A DNA stretch of 64,000 nucleotides from Edaphobacter lichenicola (GTDB taxonomy: Bacteria > Acidobacteriota > Terriglobia > Terriglobales > Acidobacteriaceae). Location of the stretch: contig NZ_JACHDY010000006.1 of the NCBI RefSeq assembly GCF_014201315.1, forward strand, positions 186,001 to 250,000. The letters run 5' to 3'. Positions within the stretch are counted from its first letter, which is position 1. Every line of letters starts with the position of its first letter. Below are positions 17,197 through 24,563 of this stretch, in pieces. The notes under the pieces were generated by a model, which made no database searches, had not been told where the DNA came from, and worked only from the letters and a program-made list of their open reading frames with translations. The translations under genes and the position numbers were made by a program.

Positions 17197-19017
17197 CGGG
17201 ACGTCTGGGGGGCGAGCGTAGACGCGGTAGACTTCGATCCCTTGCGATTCGTAGAGGAATAAGGGTTTGTAGACGCGCCCGCCGAGCCAGCGATCGAGAT
17301 CGCCGGCGTCGCTGGCACGGATGACGAGGATGTGCTCCGCGTCGGGGACGCCGTCGGTGCCGTAGTGGATCATGGGCTGGTTGCGATAGAAGGCGAGGCC
17401 GTAGTCCATGTCGCGCTTGATGTCGGTGGCTACCAGCTTCACGTCGGGTGCCTGTTGCTGGATCTCGCGGGCGAGGGGGCGGGCAGAGTAGTTCATATCG
17501 AGCTCTTTGCCGTAGAAGCCGAGGAGAAAGACGAGAGTTGCGAGGACTGGAAGCAGGGTTACGTTGCAGATCTGCGGGATGCCCCAACGACGGATGGTGA
17601 GGAAGACGACGGCCCCGAAGGCTAGTGCGGCGGCGCCTGCGACCAGCAGCCATTGCGCGGAGGGTACGAAGGTCTCGTACTTCATGTGCTGAGGGGCGAG
17701 AGCGAGGACGAAGACGAGGAGGCCGCAGGTGGCGGCGTGCGCCCAGATGAGCCATTGCGGCAGGCCCTGGCGGCGGCTGCGGTTGAGATAGTCGGCGGTG
17801 AGGATGGTCAGCGGGGGGATGGAGGGAAGGATGTAGCCGGGGAGCTTGGAGCCGGAGAAGGAGAAGAAGACGATGGGGAAGAGTGCCCAGAGGACGAGGA
17901 ACTCGGGGAAGGCGTCGCCGGCGCGGGTGTGGCCGAGGTAGCGGGCGGGGTTGCGACGGATCTTCCACTCGGCGATAGAGACTTCGATGGAGTCGATGAG
18001 CGCACGGATGGCAATGACGGTCCAGGGCATGAGTCCGAGGAGAAGGACCGCGAGGTAGTACCAGAAAGGTTGATGGTGCTGGTAGCGGTTGGTGGCGAAC
18101 CGCTCGAGATTGTGTTCGAGAAAGAAGAGACGGTAGAAGGTTGGGTTGCGTTTTTGAACGGCGATGTACCAGGGCAACACCATGGCCAGATAGAGGATGA
18201 CTCCGGGGATCCAGATGGTGCGGCGGAGAAGGGACCACTCGCGACGGAGGCCAGCGAAGAGGAGGATGATGACCAGCGCGAGGAAGGGAGCCACGGGGCC
18301 CTTTGCGAGCGTGGCCGCTGCTCCGAAGAAGTAGAGATCGAAGAGCCAGAATTTTTTGCCGGTCTCGTACCAGGCGTACCAGCCGAGCATTCCGATGCAG
18401 AAGGGCGCGGCGAGCTGCATGTCGGTGGAGGCGCCGCGGGCGAAGCTGACGATGGCCACGCAGGAGACGGTGATCAGTGCTGCGTCAAGGTGGCCGCCAG
18501 GGCGGAAGCGTCGCATGTGGAGGAAGATCAGGACGACGAGGGCCAGGGTTGCAGAGGAGGACGGGAGGCGGGCGGTCCAGTCGGAGACGCCGAACTCCTT
18601 GAAGAAGCTCATGGCGCGCCAGTAGTAGAGGGCGGGCTTTTCCAGCCAGGGCTTGCCATAGAGGATAGGGGTGACGGTGCCGCTGGCGATGCAGTGGAAG
18701 GAGTTGCGGATGTCTTCCAGGCGCGGGCTGTGCGGAATCATCTTGGCGTCGACATCGTGGCAGGCCTGCGAGTGCGCGGTGAGCATCTCGCGGGCGATCT
18801 GGGCGTACCGCGGCTCGTCGGCACCGACCAGGCCTAGCTGGTCGCCGCCGAAGACCGGGACCAGACCATAGAGCAGAAGAAAGATGGTGACCACGGAGAG
18901 GATGACAAACTCGCGGATTGTCGTGATTGAGGGCGGCTTTAGATACTGCTGGAGCCACATCACGGGTGCGCTGCCATTCCGTGCGCCGGTGACGGCGGGA
19001 TGTTGAATATCGTTCAT
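17134..19017 (-). CDS. ArnT-like glycosyltransferase (GT39)
   Basis: A 627-residue multi-pass membrane protein. The first outside loop has ADEPRYAQIAREM (Asp67, Glu68), the signature of ArnT-type GT-C enzymes. The conserved KPALYYW and WLEKPALYYWRA region follows near 130. About eleven transmembrane helices cover residues 35-480, followed by a soluble C-terminal domain. ArnT transfers aminoarabinose to lipid A; the substrate here is not known. The last 20 residues (PDQREDHPHHPTKTGRHVTK) come from a family A repeat rather than family-conserved sequence. It lies 27 bp after nrnA. Confidence 0.87.
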   Translation of the reverse strand: MNDIQHPAVTGARNGSAPVMWLQQYLKPPSITTIREFVILSVVTIFLLLYGLVPVFGGDQLGLVGADEPRYAQIAREMLTAHSQACHDVDAKMIPHSPRLEDIRNSFHCIASGTVTPILYGKPWLEKPALYYWRAMSFFKEFGVSDWTARLPSSSATLALVVLIFLHMRRFRPGGHLDAALITVSCVAIVSFARGASTDMQLAAPFCIGMLGWYAWYETGKKFWLFDLYFFGAAATLAKGPVAPFLALVIILLFAGLRREWSLLRRTIWIPGVILYLAMVLPWYIAVQKRNPTFYRLFFLEHNLERFATNRYQHHQPFWYYLAVLLLGLMPWTVIAIRALIDSIEVSIAEWKIRRNPARYLGHTRAGDAFPEFLVLWALFPIVFFSFSGSKLPGYILPSIPPLTILTADYLNRSRRQGLPQWLIWAHAATCGLLVFVLALAPQHMKYETFVPSAQWLLVAGAAALAFGAVVFLTIRRWGIPQICNVTLLPVLATLVFLLGFYGKELDMNYSARPLAREIQQQAPDVKLVATDIKRDMDYGLAFYRNQPMIHYGTDGVPDAEHILVIRASDAGDLDRWLGGRVYKPLFLYESQGIEVYRVYARPPDVPPDQREDHPHHPTKTGRHVTK

Positions 19018-19044
19018 TTTCCTAAGAGGAGCGAGACAAGGCTA

Positions 19045-20043
19045 TCAGAGTCCTGTCCGTAGCTGGGTGAGGATGCGCTCGAGAGCGACCGGGAGGGGGC
19101 CATCGAGGGTGCATCCGCTGGCGTTGCGATGGCCGCCGCCGCCGAAGCGTTCGGCGATCCGGGCGACGTCGGTCTCGCCTTTGCTGCGGATGCTGAGGCG
19201 AAACTGGTCGGCGTTGGCGACCTCGCGGAGGAAGACGGCTGACTCGACGCCGGCGATGCTGATGAGGTAGTTGACGACTCCTTCGCAGTCCTCGGCGATG
19301 GCGCCGATGCGGTCCATATCTTCGCTGGTGACCCAGGTCCAGGCAAGATCGTCGTCGCATTGGAGGTTAGAGAGAGCGATGCCGAGCAGGCGGATCTTGC
19401 TGGCCGGGTTGGAGAGGTAGATGTCGCGGGCTATTCGGCTGGGATTGGCTCCGCAGGCGGCGAGATGGTGGACCATCGCGAAGGTGTCGGCGGTGGTGCT
19501 GGAGTAGGTAAAGGTGCCGGTGTCGGAGAGGATGCCGGCATAGAGACAGGTGGCCATGGAGGGTGTGATCTCGACGTTCGCGGCTACGGCGATGTGGTAG
19601 ACCATGGCGGCGACGGCGCAGGCGTGCTCGTCGATCCAATTGACCGAGGCGAAGGGCCTGCCGCTGGCGTGGTGGTCGATGTTGATAAGGGTGCGGCCCT
19701 CGAGACCGAGGAGGCCGGTGCGGCCGATGCCGTCGCATTCGAGGAGGATGGCGGGGGTGGTGCCGGTGGGGTCTACGTCGTTGGCAGAGGGCGTGTGGTG
19801 GATGCGGCCGATGTTGGGGAGGGTGCTGTAGGAGGAGGGGATAGGGTCGGCGAAGACGACGTCGGCCTGGCAGCCGAGCTGGTCGAGCACTTCGGCGAGG
19901 GCGAGGACGGAGCCGATGGCGTCGCCGTCAGGGCGGGTGTGCGAGGCGAGGAGAAAGCTGGGATGGGTCCGGAAGGCCGCCAGGAGGTAGTCAATCTGCG
20001 TTGCGTGAGGCTTGGTCTCGAGGAGAAGGGCTTGGGAGGTCAT
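19045..20043 (-). CDS. nrnA: DHH-family oligoribonuclease / pAp phosphatase (NrnA-like)
   Basis: A 332-residue protein. The DHH domain begins SHTRPDGDAIGS (metal ligands), continues with the DHH motif NIDHHASG (about residue 125), and the DHHA1 domain ends with GGGHRNASG (about 305-313). NrnA degrades nanoRNAs and dephosphorylates 3'-phosphoadenosine 5'-phosphate. The ATG overlaps the rbfA stop by 4 bp. This rbfA-nrnA coupling is common among bacteria and supports the assignment. Confidence 0.92.
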   Translation of the reverse strand: MTSQALLLETKPHATQIDYLLAAFRTHPSFLLASHTRPDGDAIGSVLALAEVLDQLGCQADVVFADPIPSSYSTLPNIGRIHHTPSANDVDPTGTTPAILLECDGIGRTGLLGLEGRTLINIDHHASGRPFASVNWIDEHACAVAAMVYHIAVAANVEITPSMATCLYAGILSDTGTFTYSSTTADTFAMVHHLAACGANPSRIARDIYLSNPASKIRLLGIALSNLQCDDDLAWTWVTSEDMDRIGAIAEDCEGVVNYLISIAGVESAVFLREVANADQFRLSIRSKGETDVARIAERFGGGGHRNASGCTLDGPLPVALERILTQLRTGL

Positions 20044-20450
20044 GGTTTGCAGGGGGCCCCTGGGATCGGTTCGGCTGGGGTGCGCTTCTGCTCCCGCTTG
20101 CGGGTGCGGGCGAGGAGCTCGTCCATGCGTCCAGTCATCTTCTCGGAGCGGTCGATGGCGAAGGTGAGCTCGGGGACGTGGCGTACGCCCATGCGGTCGC
20201 GGAGCTGGGAGCGGATGTAGGCGCGGGCGGTGGTGAGGCCTTCGAGGGTGGAGGCTTCCTCCTCCTCGTTGCCGTGGACGGCTACGAAGATGCGAGCGGA
20301 TTTGCCGCCTGGGGCGAGGACCACCTCGGTGACGTAGCTGGGGGCGATGCGGGGATCGGAGAGCTCGCCTTCGAGCATGGCTCCGATCTCCTCGGAGAAG
20401 GTGTTGGCGACACGGTTGCGATGGTAGGTTCTGGCGCGCTGCTCGGGCAT
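20040..20450 (-). CDS. rbfA: Ribosome-binding factor A
   Basis: About 136 residues with the KH-like RbfA fold: RVANTFSEEIGAMLEGELSD at the N-terminus, then KSARIFVAVHGNEEE and a C-terminal VPELTFAIDRSEKMTGRMDE. It acts in 16S rRNA 5' end maturation and cold adaptation. I chose the ATG at 20450; upstream residues in the same frame do not look like the family. It is coupled to nrnA by a 4-bp overlap. Confidence 0.93.
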   Translation of the reverse strand: MPEQRARTYHRNRVANTFSEEIGAMLEGELSDPRIAPSYVTEVVLAPGGKSARIFVAVHGNEEEEASTLEGLTTARAYIRSQLRDRMGVRHVPELTFAIDRSEKMTGRMDELLARTRKREQKRTPAEPIPGAPCKP

Positions 20451-20558
20451 AGGATTTTGACTAGGTAGAACGGTTGAGGATATCAAAGTTGGGCCATTCC
20501 ACCTAGTGTCTGGGAGCGATTCCGGCGGATTTCCTGTGGATTGCGGTGTCTTTTTGGG

Positions 20559-20855
20559 TCATTCGGGCAGGATTTCGGCGTAGGAGTCGGTGATTTCGGC
20601 GCTGAGGTTGGCGGCGATGCGGTGGGCGGCCTGGTCGATGTGGCGGAGCTGGCCGGTGAGGTAGCTGGTGGAGGAGGAGATGGCGGCGATGCCGAGGGTG
20701 GCGCGGTTCCAGACCATGCCGTCGTCCAGTTCGGCTATGGCTAAGTTAAAGCTGTGGCGGAGTTTATCTTTCATGGAGCGGAGGACCTGGCGGCGGTCTT
20801 TGAGGGACTGGGCGTGGGGGATTTCGAGTTCGATGGTGAGTTTGGCTATGGGCAT
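20559..20855 (-). CDS. DUF503 / YlxP-like protein
   Basis: A 98-residue protein of the DUF503 family (pattern IELEIPHAQSLKDRRQVLRS). In many genomes this gene sits between infB and rbfA, and here it precedes rbfA by about 108 bp. The biochemical role is unknown. A purine-rich GGAGGGGG block lies upstream of the ATG at 20855. The further upstream 218 bp contain an AT-rich stretch (about 20935-20995) that may hold the promoter. Confidence 0.88.
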   Translation of the reverse strand: MPIAKLTIELEIPHAQSLKDRRQVLRSMKDKLRHSFNLAIAELDDGMVWNRATLGIAAISSSTSYLTGQLRHIDQAAHRIAANLSAEITDSYAEILPE

Positions 20856-21074
20856 GATGGTTGTCCCCCTCCCCCTCCCCCCTGAGGGTATCTTGGGCGT
20901 AAGTCTTTTATTTTGTTTTACGTGCAGGGGGTGTGTGGCTGTAAAATATTCTATCTAAATGACTTGCTTGCAAAATATAGAAAATAAGTGGGTTATGTCT
21001 GGTGGGTTGAAGGGTGGCCGTCTCTGGGCGTTGTTGTGGGTGGTTGTTTTGTCAAGTACCTCCTGATTTTTTGG

Positions 21075-21467
21075 TTAGCGGACGAGGATCAGGTAGATGG
21101 TCATGGCGACTCCTGCGGCGGCGAGGAGGAGGCCGAGGACTACGGCGTCGCGGGAGACGTGGCCGGGGCGCCAGGTGCCGGAGCTTAGCTCGTGAATCAA
21201 CTGGAAGTGGCGGTAGACGGAGCTGAGATTGACGATGACTCCAAGGGCTACGAGGGCGACGCCGGACCAGAGGGAGAAGCCCGTTGTGTTGGCGGGCAGG
21301 TGGGACTGGGTGGCGGTGATCTGGCGGAGGAAGAGGCCGAAGCGGCTTACGGCAAAGCCGATGCCCATGAGGCCGAGGCCGGTGCGGATCCAGGCGAGGA
21401 AGGTCCGCTCGGCTGCGAAGTAGACGCGGGGGTCCTGCTCGGCGGGCGGGGGCTGCGGAGTCGGCAT
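21075..21467 (-). CDS. DUF202 (YidH-like) membrane protein
   Basis: A 130-residue protein with the DUF202 start AERTFLAWIRTGLGLMGIGF and three transmembrane helices (about 30-48, 64-82 and 107-127). The family function is unknown. It is a single gene with no operon partner visible; the ArsR gene is divergent, 183 bp away. Confidence 0.85.
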   Translation of the reverse strand: MPTPQPPPAEQDPRVYFAAERTFLAWIRTGLGLMGIGFAVSRFGLFLRQITATQSHLPANTTGFSLWSGVALVALGVIVNLSSVYRHFQLIHELSSGTWRPGHVSRDAVVLGLLLAAAGVAMTIYLILVR

Positions 21468-21630
21468 GGTGGGATTGTAAGGCAGCGGACCGGGGTGTCC
21501 TCCGCGGGTGTTTCAAGATGCGGATCGTGATGGCTTGGTGGTGGTTTGTTGGTAGTTTCTGGTGGTCTTGCGGCGTTGTTCCAGGTGGTGGGGAGGGAAT
21601 AGTGAATTTACTCTTTACAATAAGTTATTT

Positions 21631-21640
21631 CTTATATAAG
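21631..21640. promoter_or_regulatory. Perfect 10-bp palindrome upstream of arsR (candidate operator)
   Basis: CTTATATAAG is its own reverse complement and lies 10 bp before the ArsR start, in an AT-rich stretch that includes TTTACA at 21614. ArsR-type repressors usually bind inverted repeats over their own promoter. Position and symmetry are the only evidence. Confidence 0.3.
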
Positions 21641-21649
21641 TTTTTGTCT

Positions 21650-21985
21650 ATGGATGGTCTTGATACAAAGTTCTCGGCCTTAGCTGATCCCACGCGTCGG
21701 GCGATTCTGGCACGGCTCTCATTGGGAGAGGCCACGGTCAATGAGCTGGCACGTCCCTTCGAGATGTCGCAACCGGCGATCTCGCAACATCTGAAGGTGC
21801 TTGAAGATGCTGGGCTGATCCTGCGCCGGGTGGAAGGCACAAAGCGACCCCGTCGCCTTGCAAAGGAGGGTATCGAAGCGATGGATCAGTGGCTTGGAAT
21901 GCTCCGCACTGCGCTTGAGAAGAACTTTGACCGGTTGGATGGAGTTCTGGCCGGTATCGACACACAGAAGAGTAACGACACATAG
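21650..21985 (+). CDS. ArsR-type HTH transcriptional regulator
   Basis: A 111-residue winged-helix regulator: FSALADPTRRAILARLSLGE, then the recognition helix MSQPAISQHLKVLEDAGLI. It has no Cys-rich metal site. It stands 14 bp before an SRPBCC (AHSA1-like) gene, the standard two-gene arrangement in which the ArsR protein represses the pair. I chose the ATG at 21650 because the family starts there; the Shine-Dalgarno sequence is weak. Confidence 0.88.
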   Translation: MDGLDTKFSALADPTRRAILARLSLGEATVNELARPFEMSQPAISQHLKVLEDAGLILRRVEGTKRPRRLAKEGIEAMDQWLGMLRTALEKNFDRLDGVLAGIDTQKSNDT

Positions 21986-21999
21986 AAGGGAGAGATGCG

Positions 22000-22464
22000 A
22001 TGAGCAAGATGACGTTGACGACCGAAGGCGATACGCATGTGATTGTGACGAGGCGCTTTGCTGCGCCGCCGGAGGCGCTGTATCGCGCGCACACCGATCC
22101 GGAGTTGATACAGAAGTGGCTGCTCGGCCCTGAAGGCTGGACCATGCCTGTCTGCATCAATGACGCGAAGGCTGGAGGGAAGTTCCGCTACGAGTGGACG
22201 GACGGCAAAGGCGCCGGATTCCATATCACTGGTGAGTATCTTGAAGTGAATCCTTTCAGCAGAATCGTGCACGTCGAACGGATGTTCCTGCCGGATCGAA
22301 CGCCAGACAACCATGTTGAAACCACCTTCGATCGAGACGGCGAAGGGAGCTTGTTGAAGATCCGGATGACACTGCCCGATGAGAAGACGCGAGCGATGAT
22401 GCTGGCGACAGGCATGGAGCATGGGATGGAGGCGAGCTATGTGCGTCTTGAGGCGATGATCTAG
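22000..22464 (+). CDS. SRPBCC/AHSA1-like domain protein
   Basis: A 154-residue protein with the START-like SRPBCC fold: RRFAAPPEALYRAHTDPELI and WLLGPEGWTMPVCINDAKAG are typical of the activator-of-Hsp90-like (AHSA1) branch, and the domain ends with the long C-terminal helix. These proteins bind hydrophobic ligands; the ligand is unknown. It has an AAGGGAGAG ribosome site and is co-transcribed with the preceding arsR. Confidence 0.87.
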   Translation: MSKMTLTTEGDTHVIVTRRFAAPPEALYRAHTDPELIQKWLLGPEGWTMPVCINDAKAGGKFRYEWTDGKGAGFHITGEYLEVNPFSRIVHVERMFLPDRTPDNHVETTFDRDGEGSLLKIRMTLPDEKTRAMMLATGMEHGMEASYVRLEAMI

Positions 22465-22510
22465 TTTGCTTGCGATGGCGGAGTTTCCTAACAGATTCGG
22501 AACAGCGGTT

Positions 22511-22576
22511 TCTTCACTGTGCGGCCCACGATGGAACTGTGGGCCGCTTCGGTCGAAATGGCGATTTTTGTGGGGG
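22511..22576. repeat. Family B stem-loop repeat, copy 1
   Basis: Has CACTGTGCGGCCCACG, then ATGGAACT, then the matching arm GTGGGCCGC. It continues with TTCGGTCGAAATGGCGATTT as in the other copies. The 9-bp stem GCGGCCCAC/GTGGGCCGC is perfect. Confidence 0.8.
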
Positions 22577-22720
22577 AGAGCGGCGACGGTTGGACTGTTT
22601 GGGTTGGAAGGTTCGAACAGCATGGGCGGGTGGAATGTGTCGGGATCCTTCACTCCGTTCAGGATGACGGCTAAGAGCAGACAACGGCAACAGCAAAGGC
22701 AACAGCAAAGGCGAATGCGA

Positions 22721-22791
22721 ATACAGGGATCTCTCCACTGCGCGGTTCACGATGAGACCGTGAATCGCTTCGGTCGAGATGATGGTGTTTT
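22721..22791. repeat. Family B stem-loop repeat, copy 2
   Basis: Starts ATACAGGGATCTCTCCACTG, then a 10-bp stem GCGGTTCACG/CGTGAATCGC (one G-U pair) around ATGAGAC, then TTCGGTCGAGATGATGGT. The stem sequence differs from the other copies but pairs. Confidence 0.82.
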
Positions 22792-22870
22792 GGAGGAGGA
22801 CAAACATTATGACGGTGTTTTGGAGAAGGACAAATATTATGACGGTGTTTTGGAGGAGGACAACGCTCTC
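22781..22870 (+). repeat. 30-bp tandem repeat, 3 units
   Basis: Three 30-bp units beginning GATGGTGTTTTGGAGGAGGA, differing at a few positions, with the last diverging at its end. The first unit overlaps the end of a family B repeat (GAGATGATGGTGTTTTGG), which suggests local amplification of the repeat's tail. Read in frame it encodes DGVLEEDKHY-like decapeptides, but I see no reason to think this is translated. Confidence 0.85.
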
Positions 22871-22962
22871 TGAAATTGATGGAAGAGTGGCGGGGGAGTG
22901 TGGGCAAATGTGGGAGGTAGTGACAATTCTGTGACGGAGTTCGCTTATAGTCGGAGACCATG

Positions 22963-24207
22963 ATGGGGCATGGAAGATGGACGGGGCGGGAGCGGGTGGC
23001 GGCCAAGGGGTGGCAGGTTTTCTTTGTGCTTGTGTTCACGGGTTTGATCTCCGGGTGGGCGCGGGCGGGTACGGTCAAGGCTCAGTTTGTTGGCTCGGAG
23101 AGTTGCAAGACTTGTCATGCTGCGGCGTACAACGGGTGGAAGCAGACGCGCATGGCGAATGTGGTGAGGGATCCGAAGGTTCATCCGGAGGCGGTGCTGG
23201 GGGACTTTACGCATCCGAATCCGCTGGTGACGTTTGGGCTTGACGATGTGGCGTTGGTGTATGGGAGCCGATGGAAGCAGAGGTATTTCACCAAGCGTGG
23301 GGACGACTACCATCCGGAGCCGGCGCAGTGGGATGTGAAGAAGGGGCGATGGCTGCCGTACCACGCGGAGACGGGGACGGACTGGTGGCTTCCGTTCTAT
23401 GGGCCGAGTAACTTCGATCGTCCTACGGGGCCGACGTGCGATGGGTGCCACTCGGTGAACTACAACGTGGAGACCAAGCAGGTGACGGAGTGGAATGTCG
23501 GGTGCGAGAAGTGCCATGGGCCGGGGAGCCTGCATGTGGCGCGTCCGACGAAGCAGAACATTGTGAATCCGGCGACGCTTGATTATGTGCGGGGCAATGA
23601 CACGTGCATTCAGTGCCACAGTCAGGGGCGGCCGTTGGCGAATCCGATTGCCGGGAAGTACTTCGACTGGCCGGTGGGGTTTGTGCCGGGGGAGCGGCTG
23701 GCGGATTTCTGGACGCTGGAGGAGTTGAAGCCGGGGGTGACGAACTTTTTTCAGTATGCGGACCTGACGGCGCATAAGAACAGGATGCAGGGGAATGATT
23801 TTGTGCAGAGCAATATGTATCACCGGCAGATCAGATGTTTTGACTGCCACCAGGTTCACAGCAATGAGAACGAGTCCGACCTGATCGCGAAGGGGAATGC
23901 GGTTTGTCTGACGTGCCATACGAAGGACAACCCGGCGGGGCTGAAGGGGACGGTGAGCGAGCATACGCATCATGCGGCGGGGAGCAAGGGGAGCGAGTGC
24001 GTGGCTTGCCATATGCCGAAGATCGAGCAGACGATCAAGGACAACTTTGTGAGTGCGCATACGTTTCGGTTTATTACGCCGAGGGAGACGGAGCAGTCGG
24101 GGATTCCTAATCCTTGTACCTCTTGTCATACGGATAAGTCGACGGCCTGGGCTACGAAGGAGTTGAGGGGTTGGGGGACTACTTCGCCGTGGCGGGTGGG
24201 GAATTAG
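22963..24207 (+). CDS. Octaheme c-type cytochrome, exported
   Basis: A 414-residue protein with a Sec signal peptide (VFFVLVFTGLISGWARA) and eight CxxCH heme sites in order: CKTCH, CDGCH, CEKCH, CIQCH, CFDCH, CLTCH, CVACH and CTSCH. It has additional His residues for bis-His ligation and resembles the cytochrome c554 / paired-CXXCH group. It probably acts as a periplasmic electron carrier; no reductase or oxidase is adjacent, so the partner is unknown. The second ATG (22963) has GGAG at a good distance; the ATG at 22960 is too close. Many related acidobacterial proteins carry C-terminal TPRs; this one ends shortly after heme 8. Confidence 0.87.
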   Translation: MGHGRWTGRERVAAKGWQVFFVLVFTGLISGWARAGTVKAQFVGSESCKTCHAAAYNGWKQTRMANVVRDPKVHPEAVLGDFTHPNPLVTFGLDDVALVYGSRWKQRYFTKRGDDYHPEPAQWDVKKGRWLPYHAETGTDWWLPFYGPSNFDRPTGPTCDGCHSVNYNVETKQVTEWNVGCEKCHGPGSLHVARPTKQNIVNPATLDYVRGNDTCIQCHSQGRPLANPIAGKYFDWPVGFVPGERLADFWTLEELKPGVTNFFQYADLTAHKNRMQGNDFVQSNMYHRQIRCFDCHQVHSNENESDLIAKGNAVCLTCHTKDNPAGLKGTVSEHTHHAAGSKGSECVACHMPKIEQTIKDNFVSAHTFRFITPRETEQSGIPNPCTSCHTDKSTAWATKELRGWGTTSPWRVGN

Positions 24208-24257
24208 TTTTTTCTTTTGCGCTTGAGAGGCTCGGCTGGGAGGGGGGGGGTATACCC

Positions 24258-24314
24258 AGGGGTTAAAGCCCCTTTTCTTTTTTGTCTTGAGAGACCCAAG
24301 GCTGAAGCCTTGGG
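24258..24314 (+). terminator. Tandem hairpins after the cytochrome gene
   Basis: First hairpin AGGGG/CCCCT with loop TTAAAG, directly followed by TTTCTTTTTT (intrinsic terminator pattern). Second hairpin CCCAAGGC/GCCTTGGG with loop TGAA (24295-24302 with 24307-24314). They are placed to end the cytochrome transcript. Confidence 0.6.
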
Positions 24315-24360
24315 GTACCTAGAGGCAAAGGCAACCGCAAATGCAACAGGGTTGAAAAGC

Positions 24361-24405
24361 TTACATTCCCACCCATCGCAAAGTGCGCGATGGATGGGGC
24401 ACCCT
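24361..24405. repeat. Family C repeat, copy 1
   Basis: TTACATTCCCACCCATCGCA followed by AAGTGCGCGATGGATGGGGC and ACCC. It is nearly identical to the copy at 37312, with a 7-bp stem CCATCGC/GCGATGG. The similarity continues weakly about 45 bp further (GTGGTTGAGAACAG). Confidence 0.85.
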
Positions 24406-24563
24406 GTTGGTCGTGGCTGGTGGTTGAGAACAGACAACCGATTCGTTGTGTGGCTGGGCGGGTGGCAACGGCAAATGCGGGGCTCTCAAGTTGTGGCGGC
24501 AAAGTGCTTGGGTATCTTCTACAATTCGAGTTTGGGAGATGGCCATTGAGGAAGAGAGAGTTT

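Larger units (their letters stand above)
22465..22959. other. 495-bp repeat-filled spacer
   Basis: There is no convincing gene. It holds two family B stem-loop repeats (22511 and 22721), a GCAACAGCAAAG-type simple sequence (about 22685-22715), a short element GATCCTTCACTCCGTTCAGG (22645-22664) of a type common in acidobacterial spacers, and three 30-bp tandem units (22781-22870). The open frame running through it on plus is made of these repeats. Confidence 0.75.
24208..24563. other. 356-bp spacer with hairpins and repeats
   Basis: Holds a run of nine G (24242-24250), two hairpins (24258-24314), a GCAAAGGCAACCGCAAATGC simple sequence and a family C repeat (24361). The open frame through it upstream of the M3 peptidase is not family-like. 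I see no gene. Confidence 0.7.

Noticed and set aside
22781..22870. 30-bp repeats as a CRISPR
   Set aside because: Direct tandem units without spacers, derived from the tail of a stem-loop repeat.
22945..24129. 394-residue minus-strand open frame
   Set aside because: Antisense of the octaheme cytochrome gene, which has eight heme motifs and a signal peptide.
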